A stretch of 64,000 nt of DNA from DATKXU01 sp035528905 (lineage in GTDB: Bacteria > Armatimonadota > UBA5829 > DTJY01), in the NCBI GenBank assembly GCA_035528905.1, contig DATKXU010000060.1, positions 45,343-109,342 on the forward strand, read 5' to 3'. Below are positions 9,605 through 18,570 of the stretch, in pieces. Made by a program: the position numbers and the translations under genes. Below the pieces are notes generated by a model. The model had not been told where the DNA came from, did no database searches, and saw nothing but the letters and a program-made list of their open reading frames with translations. Numbering within the stretch: the first letter of the stretch is position 1; the number at the start of each line of letters is the position of its first letter.

Positions 9605-9644
9605 AGCCAACGCACTGGATGGTATGTGAACAGGAGGATTTGCT

Positions 9645-10247
9645 ATGAAGATCGCAGTCATCGCCTGGGGTTCTTTGATCTGGTGCCCCGGATCGCTGCA
9701 AATCGGTAGTTGGTGGCACAAAGACGGTCCGGAGCTGCCAATTGAGTTTGCGCGCATATCTGACGATGGCCGTCTGACGCTGGTTATCTATCCAGAATAC
9801 CTGAATCCAGATACAAAACATCTCGTGACAACCTACTGGGCAATGAGTTCGTTGAACCGTTTACAGGATGCTATCGATAATCTGAAGATACGTGAAGGCA
9901 ATCCGCAATGTCCTGTTCACTATGCTGATCGTGGAGGCAACTTCGACTGCCCAGATCCGCATATTCGCCAGATCATCGAGGATTGGCTGAAGGCTCACAA
10001 CAAGCTTGATGCAGCAATCTGGACGGGACTAAAATCAAACTGGGACCGGAAGTCAACGAGTCCTATCGGTGGTGCAGAAGTAGTCCAGTATCTGCGCTTG
10101 CTAAAGTATATCTGTTCCAGTGCTTGCGAGAGAGCAGAGGAATACATAAGGAATACGCCTGATCAGATAAGAACTCCGTATAGACAAGAAATCGAGACGC
10201 AGCTCGGATGGACGGCGCACGTTCTGCCCACCATACTATTTGTGTAA
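9645..10247 (+). CDS. Conserved hypothetical protein, possible GGCT-like fold
   Basis: The protein has 200 aa; its ATG is preceded by AGGAGG. The opening IAVIAWGSLIW resembles the YGSL nucleotide-like loop that begins gamma-glutamylcyclotransferase (GGCT/AIG2) folds, and LPIEFARISDDGRLTLVI fits a following strand pair. The C-terminal half is helical (EYIRNTPDQIRTPYRQEIE, then LGW). I know this as a scattered conserved hypothetical but cannot name a function. It sits alone between the DprA-like gene and a methyltransferase relic. The GGCT resemblance is a hint from one motif, not a proven assignment. Confidence 0.62.
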   Translation: MKIAVIAWGSLIWCPGSLQIGSWWHKDGPELPIEFARISDDGRLTLVIYPEYLNPDTKHLVTTYWAMSSLNRLQDAIDNLKIREGNPQCPVHYADRGGNFDCPDPHIRQIIEDWLKAHNKLDAAIWTGLKSNWDRKSTSPIGGAEVVQYLRLLKYICSSACERAEEYIRNTPDQIRTPYRQEIETQLGWTAHVLPTILFV

Positions 10248-10264
10248 CTGGAACAACTGCATGA

Positions 10265-10552
10265 AATGGTGGATACGTCGTGGGTGACCTATACCTGCTT
10301 GGCGTCATGAATTCGCAGCCAGCGTTTGCGTACTTGCGTTATGCCTGCACAATTCTGGGCGACCAGGATCGTCGGGGAAGAGTGGTTCTTCGCCCGGTTT
10401 ACTTCGAGAAGCTCCCCATCCCGGATGCCTCCGAGGCAGATCGGGCGGCGATCTCCGCCCTCGTGCAGAAATGTCTGGATGCAAAGGGCGTCGGCTGCGA
10501 AGCATGGGAAAGGGAAATAGACGCCCGCGTGGCCGCGCTGTATGGGCTGTGA
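10265..10552 (+). pseudogene. Fragment of a methyltransferase C-terminal specificity domain
   Basis: The frame opens after an in-frame stop at 10262-10264 and codes for about 95 residues; a GTG at 10280 gives a 90-aa ORF. The string YLLGVMNSQPAFAYLR, then RPVYFEKLPIP and EREIDARVAALYGL, is characteristic of the extreme C-terminus of Eco57I/TaqI-type methyltransferases, where the target-recognition region ends. No SAM-binding or NPPY motif is present. It therefore represents the 3' remnant of a second methyltransferase rather than a functional gene, although a short expressed peptide cannot be excluded. Confidence 0.75.
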
Positions 10553-10686
10553 AACGACATGGAAGAAGGCCGAGCCGAGATAGACAGGGTTAATCGAAGG
10601 CCACGGCGGCTGGCCGCTGCCCGGCAGCGTGCCGGATGAGGTTCTGTAGCGCATTACGACAGCCTAGAGTACACGGAGACGAGCGC

Positions 10687-11277
10687 ATGAAGGACAAGTG
10701 GTATGGAGACAATGGGGACTTGGTGAAATGGTCGGCGCTACTCCACTTGGCAGACCGATACGGGGCCGCGAGGGTTCTGCAGATCGCGTACTACAGGCCG
10801 AGTTCGTGGGGTCGTATCAAGGTCGGCGATGATGAAGCCGTGATCAGGCCAGAGGTGTTGGCACACTTCAAGGATGTCCGGAGCGCCGGAGCCATTCGCT
10901 CGCGAGCCAAGATCGCGGTGTTTGATGCACCGTTCATAGATCGCCATGCGTACCTTGCCTCAGTACTGCAGTTCATCGCGGATTCCCCAAAGGAGAGATG
11001 CGTGGTCTTCCTTGATCCGGACACAGGACTCCCGCCAGGGACCTGCAAACCTGAGCATGTGTTGGAGAGCGAAGTTGGAGCCATATGGGGCAGCCTCAAG
11101 CACGGAGATGTGCTAGCCTTCTACCAGCACCAGACCAATCGGAACGGCCAGCCGTGGATAGAGCCCAAGAGACAGCAGTTGGCCCGAGCGATTGGGGTAC
11201 GTGAGGATCAGGTGAGTGTTGCATCCGGACTCAAGATTGCCGGCGATGTAGTGATATTCTTCTGCCAGAGACTCTGA
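10687..11277 (+). CDS. Conserved hypothetical protein of the defence island
   Basis: The protein has 196 aa from the ATG at 10687, which has GGAG eight bases upstream; an ATG at 10636 has no such site. It opens MKDKWYGDNGDLVKW. Later elements are IAVFDAPFI, VVFLDPDTGLPPG (an acidic loop after a strand), KPEHVLESEV, GDVLAFYQHQ and a final hydrophobic strand IAGDVVIFFCQ. The alternation of strands and helices suggests a Rossmann-like or restriction-nuclease-like alpha/beta fold, and DPDTG could be a catalytic or metal-binding turn. I do not recognise a characterised family. It is flanked on both sides by methyltransferase relics. Confidence 0.65.
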   Translation: MKDKWYGDNGDLVKWSALLHLADRYGAARVLQIAYYRPSSWGRIKVGDDEAVIRPEVLAHFKDVRSAGAIRSRAKIAVFDAPFIDRHAYLASVLQFIADSPKERCVVFLDPDTGLPPGTCKPEHVLESEVGAIWGSLKHGDVLAFYQHQTNRNGQPWIEPKRQQLARAIGVREDQVSVASGLKIAGDVVIFFCQRL

Positions 11278-11285
11278 ACGGTGGT

Positions 11286-11351
11286 CGGCGGTCCGTCGGC
11301 AGCGCGGAATCGGAACGCGAGATAGACGCCCGCGTAGCGGGGCTGTATTGA
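11286..11351 (+). pseudogene. Second relic of a methyltransferase C-terminal tail
   Basis: Immediately after the previous gene, one frame reads SEREIDARVAGLY and stops at 11349-11351. The same tail, WEREIDARVAALYGL and stop, ends the fragment at 10265-10552. The DNA is also nearly identical over the core of about 20 bases. Nothing upstream in this frame looks like protein. It is either a short duplication of the 10.5-kb tail created when the intervening gene inserted, or the tip of an independently lost methyltransferase. Confidence 0.6.
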
Positions 11352-11364
11352 GAGGAGGACAATC

Positions 11365-11952
11365 GTGGCCAGATCAGACATGACGGCGGTAGGAGCGGCA
11401 TTTGAGATGCTGCTTGAGGAGATTGAGGGAGTCATCGAAGACGTGAACCATCAGGGAGCGGTGGCATTTGAGCATGGCAAGCATGCTGATGCAGAGAAGG
11501 TACTTGACCAGGCGAAGACATTGACCGGTCTACGGCAGAAGCTCCTGTCCTTCCGCAAGGAATGGGACTCCCTGTACTCCCAACAAACGGAAGAGGTAAA
11601 GGAGAAGGTTGCCCGGAAGAACTTGGGCAAGGTCAAGCGGGGCACTAGAACTCGTGAGGAAGCCTATTACGTCCCGATCCTGCGTGCCCTGAGTGAGATG
11701 GGCGGCAGTGGGCGAATCGGGGACGTGCTGGATAGGGTTCACGTGCTCATGAAGGGAATCCTCAAACCTGTTGACCATGAGCCTCTTCGCTCGTATCCCA
11801 AAACGATCAGATGGCGGAATGCCGCTCAATGGGCTAGGAACTCGATGGTGAATGAGGGTCTGATGGTAAAGGGGTCGCCTTATGGCATTTGGGAGATCAG
11901 CGACCAAGGGCGGGAATGGCTGAAGAAGAATGGTGGGAATGTGGGCAGGTGA
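11365..11952 (+). CDS. Mrr_N-like winged-helix protein with N-terminal coiled region
   Basis: The protein has 195 aa; its GTG is preceded by GAGAGGAGG. Residues 1-75 are charged and helical, probably coiled coil. Residues ~95-190 form a winged helix seen at the N-terminus of Mrr-type restriction proteins: YYVPILRALSEMGGSGRIGDV, then IRWRNAAQWARNSMV, and SPYGIWEISDQGREWL. There is no nuclease domain, so this would be a DNA-binding or regulatory protein. The stop lies 3 nt before a clamp-like gene, implying translational coupling and joint function. Confidence 0.75.
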   Translation: MARSDMTAVGAAFEMLLEEIEGVIEDVNHQGAVAFEHGKHADAEKVLDQAKTLTGLRQKLLSFRKEWDSLYSQQTEEVKEKVARKNLGKVKRGTRTREEAYYVPILRALSEMGGSGRIGDVLDRVHVLMKGILKPVDHEPLRSYPKTIRWRNAAQWARNSMVNEGLMVKGSPYGIWEISDQGREWLKKNGGNVGR

Positions 11953-11955
11953 CCT

Positions 11956-12285
11956 ATGGTAAGCACTGACAGATACCACCTCGAAGTTGACAAGAAGGAG
12001 TTGACGAATGCCCTGCGCCAGATCACGAAGTTCAAAAAGCGCAAGGGTAAAGGCGAGATGCTGATGCTCTCCTTCGAGCATGGTGTGCTGAGGTTCAGCA
12101 TGGCCAATGCTTCGGTGGGCATTGACGCGGTTGGTGCCTGGCCTGCGGATGTCTTTGTGCCCGCGGCTTCAATCTATGGACTGGCGCGTGTGCCATTAAG
12201 TGAGGAAAAAGTTGAGATTGTCGTAGAGGGCGATTGGCTGAAGATCGGATCATCTGCGATGCGAGTTGAATGGCAAGCACACTAA
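11956..12285 (+). CDS. Small single-domain protein resembling a DNA sliding clamp domain
   Basis: The protein has 109 aa. It begins with a helix-like VDKKELTNALRQIT and continues with alternating strands: MLMLSFEHGVLRFSMA, then ADVFVPAASIYGLARVPL, VEIVVEGDWLKIGSS and AMRVEW. This helix followed by strands, with a VPA-helix crossover, matches one DnaN/PCNA-type clamp domain. A bacterial beta clamp has three such domains and about 370 residues, so this would have to assemble as an oligomer or act as a clamp mimic. It is coupled to the winged-helix gene. I rate the fold resemblance as moderate. Confidence 0.6.
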   Translation: MVSTDRYHLEVDKKELTNALRQITKFKKRKGKGEMLMLSFEHGVLRFSMANASVGIDAVGAWPADVFVPAASIYGLARVPLSEEKVEIVVEGDWLKIGSSAMRVEWQAH

Positions 12286-12307
12286 CGATAAGGCAGGAGG
12301 TTTGAAT

Positions 12308-12412
12308 ATGGCCCGGCAGTATTCACCGAAGAGTCTCCTCATGAAAGCCCCAACAACTTATCCAAACGCCGAGCAGTCATGTCACGACCTCGATGCCCAG
12401 GCTGAAAGTTAG
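12308..12412 (+). pseudogene. 34-codon ORF, likely N-terminal stub of a lost gene
   Basis: An excellent ribosome-binding site (GGCAGGAGG) precedes the ATG at 12308. The ORF opens MARQYSPKSLLMKAP and stops after 34 residues. That opening feels like the first helix of a longer conserved protein rather than a complete peptide, and the following 60 bases before the next gene show no continuation in any frame that I can recognise. It could be a genuine microprotein. I rate decay by deletion as more likely. Confidence 0.35.
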
Positions 12413-12468
12413 TCAGTAGTCTACGGCTGAAGCGGCGACCATCGTGCAAGATACAAGAAGAGGAACAA

Positions 12469-13830
12469 GTGCACACTAATCTGGAAGAATGGACGCGGGA
12501 GTATCAAAACCATGCCAAACTGCATCCATGGTTCTTTGTAGTTCAATCAGAGGAATACAAAGCTGGCGAGGGAGTTCGAGTGTTAGCCTATCCAGATGTA
12601 CAAGAATGGATCAGACTTGGCACACTCGTAGAGCCGGTAAACGAAGATGATATCTATATTCCCTTGGCCGTAGTGGACGAGATCCTAACCAAGAAGAACG
12701 CCGCCGAGCTTACAGCAGCTCTTAAGGTCATCCAGCAGACGCAGGCCCTATCTTTCAACGAGGGCTTGCTCATGATCATACATGTGCTCTTCTGGCTTGC
12801 TGACTGGGATCACCATAGGATGGGGGAAACATCTCTGTTCTCAGGACGGAGGTTTAGAGACTTCCCGGACGAACTTCGCCGAGATGATTCGAAACTGATG
12901 AGCATCATCCTTGACCATACGCTCACCACCATACACAAGTTGCTCTTGCTTTGGCGGAAGAAACAAGGGCATCTGATACGAGGTTTCTTGAGACCAAAGG
13001 AAGAAAAGCCGGGCTTACCGAGCTACAAGTATTTCCCGCCCCATTGGTTGAGTCTTGAGGATCTGCGTCAACTTGATGGACCTGACAGCATGCCGCCGAA
13101 GGTGCCAGTACTGATAGATGCGGACCTCGCGCCATTTCTGCCAAACATGGTACAAGTCATCAAGCTTCAGGGCTCATACCGCCAACCAATGCAACCGACG
13201 CTGGATGCTAAGGATAGGCCCATAGGACAGAGATTCAAGAAAGACGGGCAGCGGTGGTCGGTGGTTTACGACAGCAAGCACATAAGCCTCAACCATTCGG
13301 ACGGAGCCACATACATCGCTTATCTACTGGAGCATCCCGACGAGCCCTTCCATGCGCGGGTGCTGTACGAGATTGCTCATCCGCCGAGTCGCGACCTCGA
13401 AGTAGCCCGATACTCTGATTTGAGAGCCGAGGAACGCATGGACCCACTGCTGGACGATGAACGCAGCCCCACCGACAAGCTGGACGACTGCGAACTGTAT
13501 AAGACTTATATCGAGGGGATTCGCGATACGCAGAGCAAGCTTGATCAGGCACTTAACCGTAAGGACTTCCACGAGGCTGAAGAGTTGCAGGCGCAAGTAA
13601 ATAAGTTGAAAGGCGTGTTCTCTGCCGAGTTCGGTCTTGATCGCCAACTGAGGAAGAAGGATGATCCGAACAAGCAGGCTTACGACAAAGTAAGCAAGGC
13701 CATTAACGCAGTAAGGAAAGTCATCAAGGAACACCATCCCGCCCTCGCAACTCACCTCAAGAACTCGCTGCACTACGACACCTACACCTACTGCTATTCC
13801 CCGGATTGTCCAATCACCTGGGAAACGTAA
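12469..13830 (+). CDS. Unknown 453-aa accessory protein
   Basis: The gene starts with GTG, with GAAGAGGA about 8 nt upstream. I do not recognise a family. The N-terminal 60 residues mix aromatic and charged positions (HPWFFVVQS, then VRVLAYPDVQEWI). The middle is helical and basic. Residues ~325-420 contain DDCELYKTYIEGIRDTQ and a heptad-like stretch (LNRKDFHEAEELQAQVNKLKGVF), likely a coiled coil. The C-terminus has CYSPDCPITWET, with two cysteines four residues apart. No Walker motif, HEXXH or nuclease motif is visible. It is the last cargo gene before a hairpin-rich gap and the replication module, so it could be either defence or element biology. Confidence 0.65.
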   Translation: MHTNLEEWTREYQNHAKLHPWFFVVQSEEYKAGEGVRVLAYPDVQEWIRLGTLVEPVNEDDIYIPLAVVDEILTKKNAAELTAALKVIQQTQALSFNEGLLMIIHVLFWLADWDHHRMGETSLFSGRRFRDFPDELRRDDSKLMSIILDHTLTTIHKLLLLWRKKQGHLIRGFLRPKEEKPGLPSYKYFPPHWLSLEDLRQLDGPDSMPPKVPVLIDADLAPFLPNMVQVIKLQGSYRQPMQPTLDAKDRPIGQRFKKDGQRWSVVYDSKHISLNHSDGATYIAYLLEHPDEPFHARVLYEIAHPPSRDLEVARYSDLRAEERMDPLLDDERSPTDKLDDCELYKTYIEGIRDTQSKLDQALNRKDFHEAEELQAQVNKLKGVFSAEFGLDRQLRKKDDPNKQAYDKVSKAINAVRKVIKEHHPALATHLKNSLHYDTYTYCYSPDCPITWET

Positions 13831-13855
13831 GAAGGTCCCAAATCTTTTTCCTGAC

Positions 13856-14022
13856 GAAGCCAGATTTCGCCATGGCGAAGCCCGATTTCGTGCTTAGGGT
13901 ATTGAGGACAGCTCAATACCGGCCCGGCGGGTGGTCGCCAATATGACCTCCTCCGAGTTTTCGGAGGGTTGAAGCCCTGAGAGAGCCTTGCCGGGCCAGC
14001 CTCTCGGGGCTTTTGCTATTAC
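13856..14022 (+). repeat. Cluster of inverted and direct repeats between cargo and replication genes
   Basis: Several dyads lie close together. A perfect 14-bp palindrome centred on CCATGG is at 13866-13879, and a 14-base near-identical direct repeat flanks it (13856-13869 and 13877-13890). A 7-bp stem with a 7-nt loop is at 13899-13919. A 7-bp stem is at 13950-13967. A long stem with AGCCCTGAGAG and CTCTCGGGGCT arms is followed by TTTTGC near 14014. The last fits a rho-independent terminator for the upstream gene. The others could be protein sites or structured RNA. Confidence 0.5.
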
Positions 14023-14110
14023 CGTGCGACAGGCAGGGCAGGGATTCGGAGTGGCGGCAGGCGGACAGCGAAAGAGACTGAATTTCAGGCGAACGGCGTC
14101 AGCGGAGCCG

Positions 14111-14248
14111 ATGTCGGCTTGCGATATGCAGGCGGCGGAAGCGATTCTGGCCAAGCTGGTTGCTCGCGCATATGCCGCCGATCACCCCGAACTTTTCGGC
14201 CCGCACCTCGCCCGCATGATTGGAGGCCCGGCGAATGAAGAACGATGA
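14111..14248 (+). CDS. Possible 45-aa small protein upstream of the primase
   Basis: An ATG at 14111 opens a 45-codon ORF (MSACDMQAAEAILAKLVARAYAADHP...), compositionally protein-like and helical. It overlaps the start of the primase/helicase gene by 14 nt, the spacing expected of translational coupling. The reading frame continues upstream to 13988 but runs through the repeat cluster, so the later start is preferred. Short helical proteins often precede replication genes in integrative elements. The support is coding appearance and overlap only. Confidence 0.4.
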   Translation: MSACDMQAAEAILAKLVARAYAADHPELFGPHLARMIGGPANEER

Positions 14249-16007
14249 GCAAGTATTGTTGCCCCAGCATCAACGCCTGATAGATGAATCAGGTGTATCT
14301 AAGGAGGTAGCAAACACCAGAGGATACCGGTCCGTGACTGACAAAGGCGAGGTTCGGCGGCTTGGATTTGCCGACCGGCAGTGCCGTGTTCCTGCCCTGG
14401 TGATACCGGTTTGGGGAGTTGATGGGAAGATCCGCAGCCATCAGATAAGGCCCGACAGCCCAAGGAAGGATGGCAAAGGCAAGGAAGTGAAGTATGAAAC
14501 CCCTGCCAAGAGTCGAATGGCTCTCGATGTCCATCTTTCAATTCGCAAGAAGATTGGAAATCCAAAGATACCGCTTTTCATAACGGAGGGAGTTCGGAAG
14601 GCAGACGCTGCCATAAGCCGAGGATTGTGCTGCATAGCCCTTCTCGGAGTCTGGAACTGGCGAGGAACCAATGCGGATGGTGGGAAGGTTGCTCTTCCTG
14701 ATTGGGAAGCGATAGCACTTGAGGGCAGGCTCATCTTCATCGCCTTTGATAGCGATGTAATGCGAAAGCCTGAAGTGCAGAAAGCTACGATGAGGCTGAA
14801 AGCCTTCCTGGAATATCGAGGCGCGAAGGTACAACTAATCCATCTGCCTCCAGGAGAAGGTGGGGCGAAGAACGGGCTGGATGATTATCTAGCAGCAGGG
14901 CATTCCGTCGAGGAGTTGCTTGCGCTGGTTTCAGAAGTAACCGAACATGGGCCGTCAGAGCAGCTTCCCGAGGACCTACGGGAGGAGTTCAAACCGCTCG
15001 TAGTCCTTACTCATAGTGAGCTTGTTCAGGGCGAGCTCCCAGATGTCTCCTGGACAGTCCTGAATCTTGTTCCCACAGGGGGCATATCCATGATCAGCGG
15101 CGACTCGGGAGTCGGCAAGTCATGGCTAATGTTGCACCTAGCGCAGTGCGTAGCCTCAGGCATGGCGTTCCTGGGAACATTCCCAGTGACTCCGTGCGGA
15201 GTCTTGGTGCTTGATGCTGAGACGGGGCCAAGTCTCCTTGAGCGGCGCGTCAAGAAGTTGTTTAGCGGCCTTCAAGCGGAGAACTCGGATAATGAGATGC
15301 CTGCCGACTTGCCGGTCAGCATTATGCCTACGGCGATGAGGTTCAAGCCTGAGACCGTGAACCAATTCGCGGATTATCTAAAGCGCGAAGGCATCGCTCT
15401 AGTGATCGCGGACCCGCTAATCAACTACTGCGGAATGGAGGAAAACTCAGCCGAGGGCATGGCAGCTTTCTTTGAGATCATCCGCTCGATAACGCAAGAA
15501 GCCGGTTGCACGTTTATCTTCACGCATCATTCAAGGAAGGAAAGCCGTCTGGCTTCCAACGCCCCAGGCCAAATGCTGCGAGGATCTTCCGCAATTCGGG
15601 CTATCCTGGACAGCCACCTTTTCATTCGTAAGCTCAAAGGCGGACGACTGCTAGTTGAGCATGACAAGTGCCGATGTGCCGAACCTATAGCGCCATTCAT
15701 TATCGCCGTAGAGGACACTGATACGCAGACAACGGTCTGCCGCTATATAGGCGAAGCGGAGGAGAACTGTGAGAAAGCGGCCCTGGCGCAAGACTGCGTT
15801 CTGCGAACCCTCGCCGATGGAGGAGGCGCGATGGCCCGGAAGGGTATCATCGAGCAGGGGAAAGCCGACGGCGTATCTGAGAGGACAGTGACTGATGCCC
15901 TTGCCCGGCTGCTAAGAGCCGGAGAAATCACAAAGCGGCGGGCCGGAAACAGCATAGTCTATGAGCTTGCTAAGATTAATGACCAGCTTTTCGAGCAGGG
16001 CGAATGA
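14235..16007 (+). CDS. DUF3854 primase-like plus RepA/RecA-type ATPase
   Basis: The protein has 590 aa from the ATG at 14235, with GGAGG eight bases upstream; a TTG at 14220 is the longer alternative. Residues ~1-240 match DUF3854, a TOPRIM-like primase-associated domain (LFITEGVRKADAA, then IFIAFDSDV, and KNGLDDYLAAG). Residues ~260-480 form a RecA/RepA-like hexameric helicase core with Walker A GDSGVGKS, VLVLDAETG, LVIADPLINY and FTHHSRK. The C-terminal ~70 residues form a winged helix. This architecture is typical of replication proteins of plasmids, phages and satellites. An iteron-like array lies immediately downstream, supporting initiator or helicase-loader function for the element. 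Confidence 0.85.
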   Translation: MKNDEQVLLPQHQRLIDESGVSKEVANTRGYRSVTDKGEVRRLGFADRQCRVPALVIPVWGVDGKIRSHQIRPDSPRKDGKGKEVKYETPAKSRMALDVHLSIRKKIGNPKIPLFITEGVRKADAAISRGLCCIALLGVWNWRGTNADGGKVALPDWEAIALEGRLIFIAFDSDVMRKPEVQKATMRLKAFLEYRGAKVQLIHLPPGEGGAKNGLDDYLAAGHSVEELLALVSEVTEHGPSEQLPEDLREEFKPLVVLTHSELVQGELPDVSWTVLNLVPTGGISMISGDSGVGKSWLMLHLAQCVASGMAFLGTFPVTPCGVLVLDAETGPSLLERRVKKLFSGLQAENSDNEMPADLPVSIMPTAMRFKPETVNQFADYLKREGIALVIADPLINYCGMEENSAEGMAAFFEIIRSITQEAGCTFIFTHHSRKESRLASNAPGQMLRGSSAIRAILDSHLFIRKLKGGRLLVEHDKCRCAEPIAPFIIAVEDTDTQTTVCRYIGEAEENCEKAALAQDCVLRTLADGGGAMARKGIIEQGKADGVSERTVTDALARLLRAGEITKRRAGNSIVYELAKINDQLFEQGE

Positions 16008-16480
16008 CCAGCTTACAGAGAGGTTCGGCAGAGGTTAGGCAGAAGGCATTGCCGAACCCTGGGCTGCCACGATAAGTTCGGCAAAAGATTCGGCAGTTAT
16101 ATAAGTATTGCCGCGTTGCCTAACCTCTTTTTGGGTAGTCTGGGGAGCGCAGGTTCAGCAATAGTTCAGCAAACATGGTGGCAGTCCGCAGCCGCCGGAA
16201 TTGTGGCGGCGGCGGCCCGGACATACCCATAACCTTGCGGGCACTCTGCCTAAAGGCAAAGGCAGGGCAATGATAGCAAGGCATGCCATGGTCTGGATGG
16301 AAGGATACGTCATGGCGGACAAGGTTCTGGCAACTAAGGTGTTAGGAATGTTAAGGGTCTCGTGGTGGGCGCGCTAAACAAAGGAAATTACATGGTACTG
16401 GCCTAGAATGGGGGCAGGTTTGGTGGAAAACTCGCTTCGCAAGCGCTAGGGCAGAGTGAGACAGCGAATGAGAAAAAAGG
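16008..16480. other. Non-coding gap with iteron-like repeats and a GC hairpin
   Basis: There is no convincing gene between the primase/helicase and the RHH regulator. The first half holds the iteron-like array listed separately. A GCCGCC/GGCGGC stem lies at 16191-16210. A 30-codon ATG frame starting at 16288 is open but has no clear ribosome-binding site, so I do not call it. The gap length and repeat content fit a replication origin. Confidence 0.5.
16023..16171 (+). repeat. Iteron-like repeats, putative origin of the element
   Basis: An 8-base core GTTCGGCA or a close variant recurs in same-strand pairs 11-12 bases apart: 16023 and 16034, 16076 and 16088, 16153 and 16164. Inverted copies occur at 16050 (TGCCGAAC) and 16117 (TGCCTAAC). 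Each pair spans roughly two helical turns, as expected for a dimeric initiator or for iterons. The array follows directly after the RepA-like ATPase gene, where plasmid origins often lie. No DnaA box of full consensus was noticed. Confidence 0.6.
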
Positions 16481-16483
16481 GTA

Positions 16484-16512
16484 TTGACAGAATAGCACTA
16501 TGGTGCTACCAT
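16484..16512 (+). promoter_or_regulatory. Promoter with embedded operator for the RHH-recombinase operon
   Basis: A -35 box TTGACA (16484-16489) and a -10 box TACCAT (16507-16512) are separated by exactly 17 bases. A perfect 6-bp inverted repeat, TAGCAC-TATG-GTGCTA (16493-16508), fills the spacer and touches the -10. Because the first gene downstream encodes a ribbon-helix-helix protein, which bind short dyads as dimers or tetramers, the dyad is very likely its autoregulatory operator. Confidence 0.75.
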
Positions 16513-16531
16513 ACTCAAGGAGGTAGCGATC

Positions 16532-16680
16532 ATGGTACGATACACTATCAGAATGCCGGATAAGCTTCATGAGAAGATCCGACGGCTCGCATATCAGGAG
16601 CGCAGAAGTCAACACGAAATCATGCTTGAGGTCCTAGAAAAGGCCTTGGCCAAGGTGGAAGTCCCGGAAGAGGCAAACAG

Positions 16681-16684
<4 letters not shown>
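16532..16684 (+). CDS. Arc/CopG-type ribbon-helix-helix regulator
   Basis: The protein has 50 aa; its ATG is preceded by AAGGAGG. The opening VRYTIRMPDKLHEKIRRLA is a textbook RHH beta strand plus helix A, and SQHEIMLEVLEKAL is helix B. The length equals Arc/CopG repressors. It lies just after a promoter carrying a dyad and overlaps the recombinase ATG by 4 nt (ATGA), so it probably represses its own operon and hence excision or integration. It is not a paired antitoxin, since the next gene is the recombinase. Confidence 0.8.
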
Positions 16685-18416
<1,732 letters not shown>

Positions 18417-18426
18417 GTCGAGACTG

Positions 18427-18455
18427 ATTATACCACGTGAAAACGCGTTTGTAAA
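18427..18455 (-). promoter_or_regulatory. Promoter for tRNA-fMet
   Basis: On the minus strand, TTTACA (18450-18455) and TATAAT (18427-18432) are separated by 17 bases and end 12 bases before the tRNA 5' end. Near-consensus spacing and a perfect -10 box make this a strong sigma-70 promoter. Confidence 0.75.
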
Positions 18456-18511
18456 GCTTTCGAACTGCAGAAGTTCTCTGGCGAGTGGATTCGACCGGCG
18501 ATGCGGCAAAT

Positions 18512-18540
18512 AGGGCGGTCTCCGGGACGGAGACCGCCCT
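18512..18540 (-). terminator. Hairpin terminator after htrA
   Basis: A perfect 12-bp inverted repeat (AGGGCGGTCTCC with its complement, 5-nt loop) lies 30 bases beyond the htrA stop. On the minus strand it is followed by a weakly T-rich run (TATTTG), so it fits rho-independent termination of htrA before the tRNA promoter. Confidence 0.7.
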
Positions 18541-18570
18541 CTCGGTTTCCGACGTACACGGCTGGCAGCC

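Noticed and set aside
16288..16380. 30-codon frame in the origin-like gap
   Set aside because: Too short, no ribosome-binding site, no conservation evidence.
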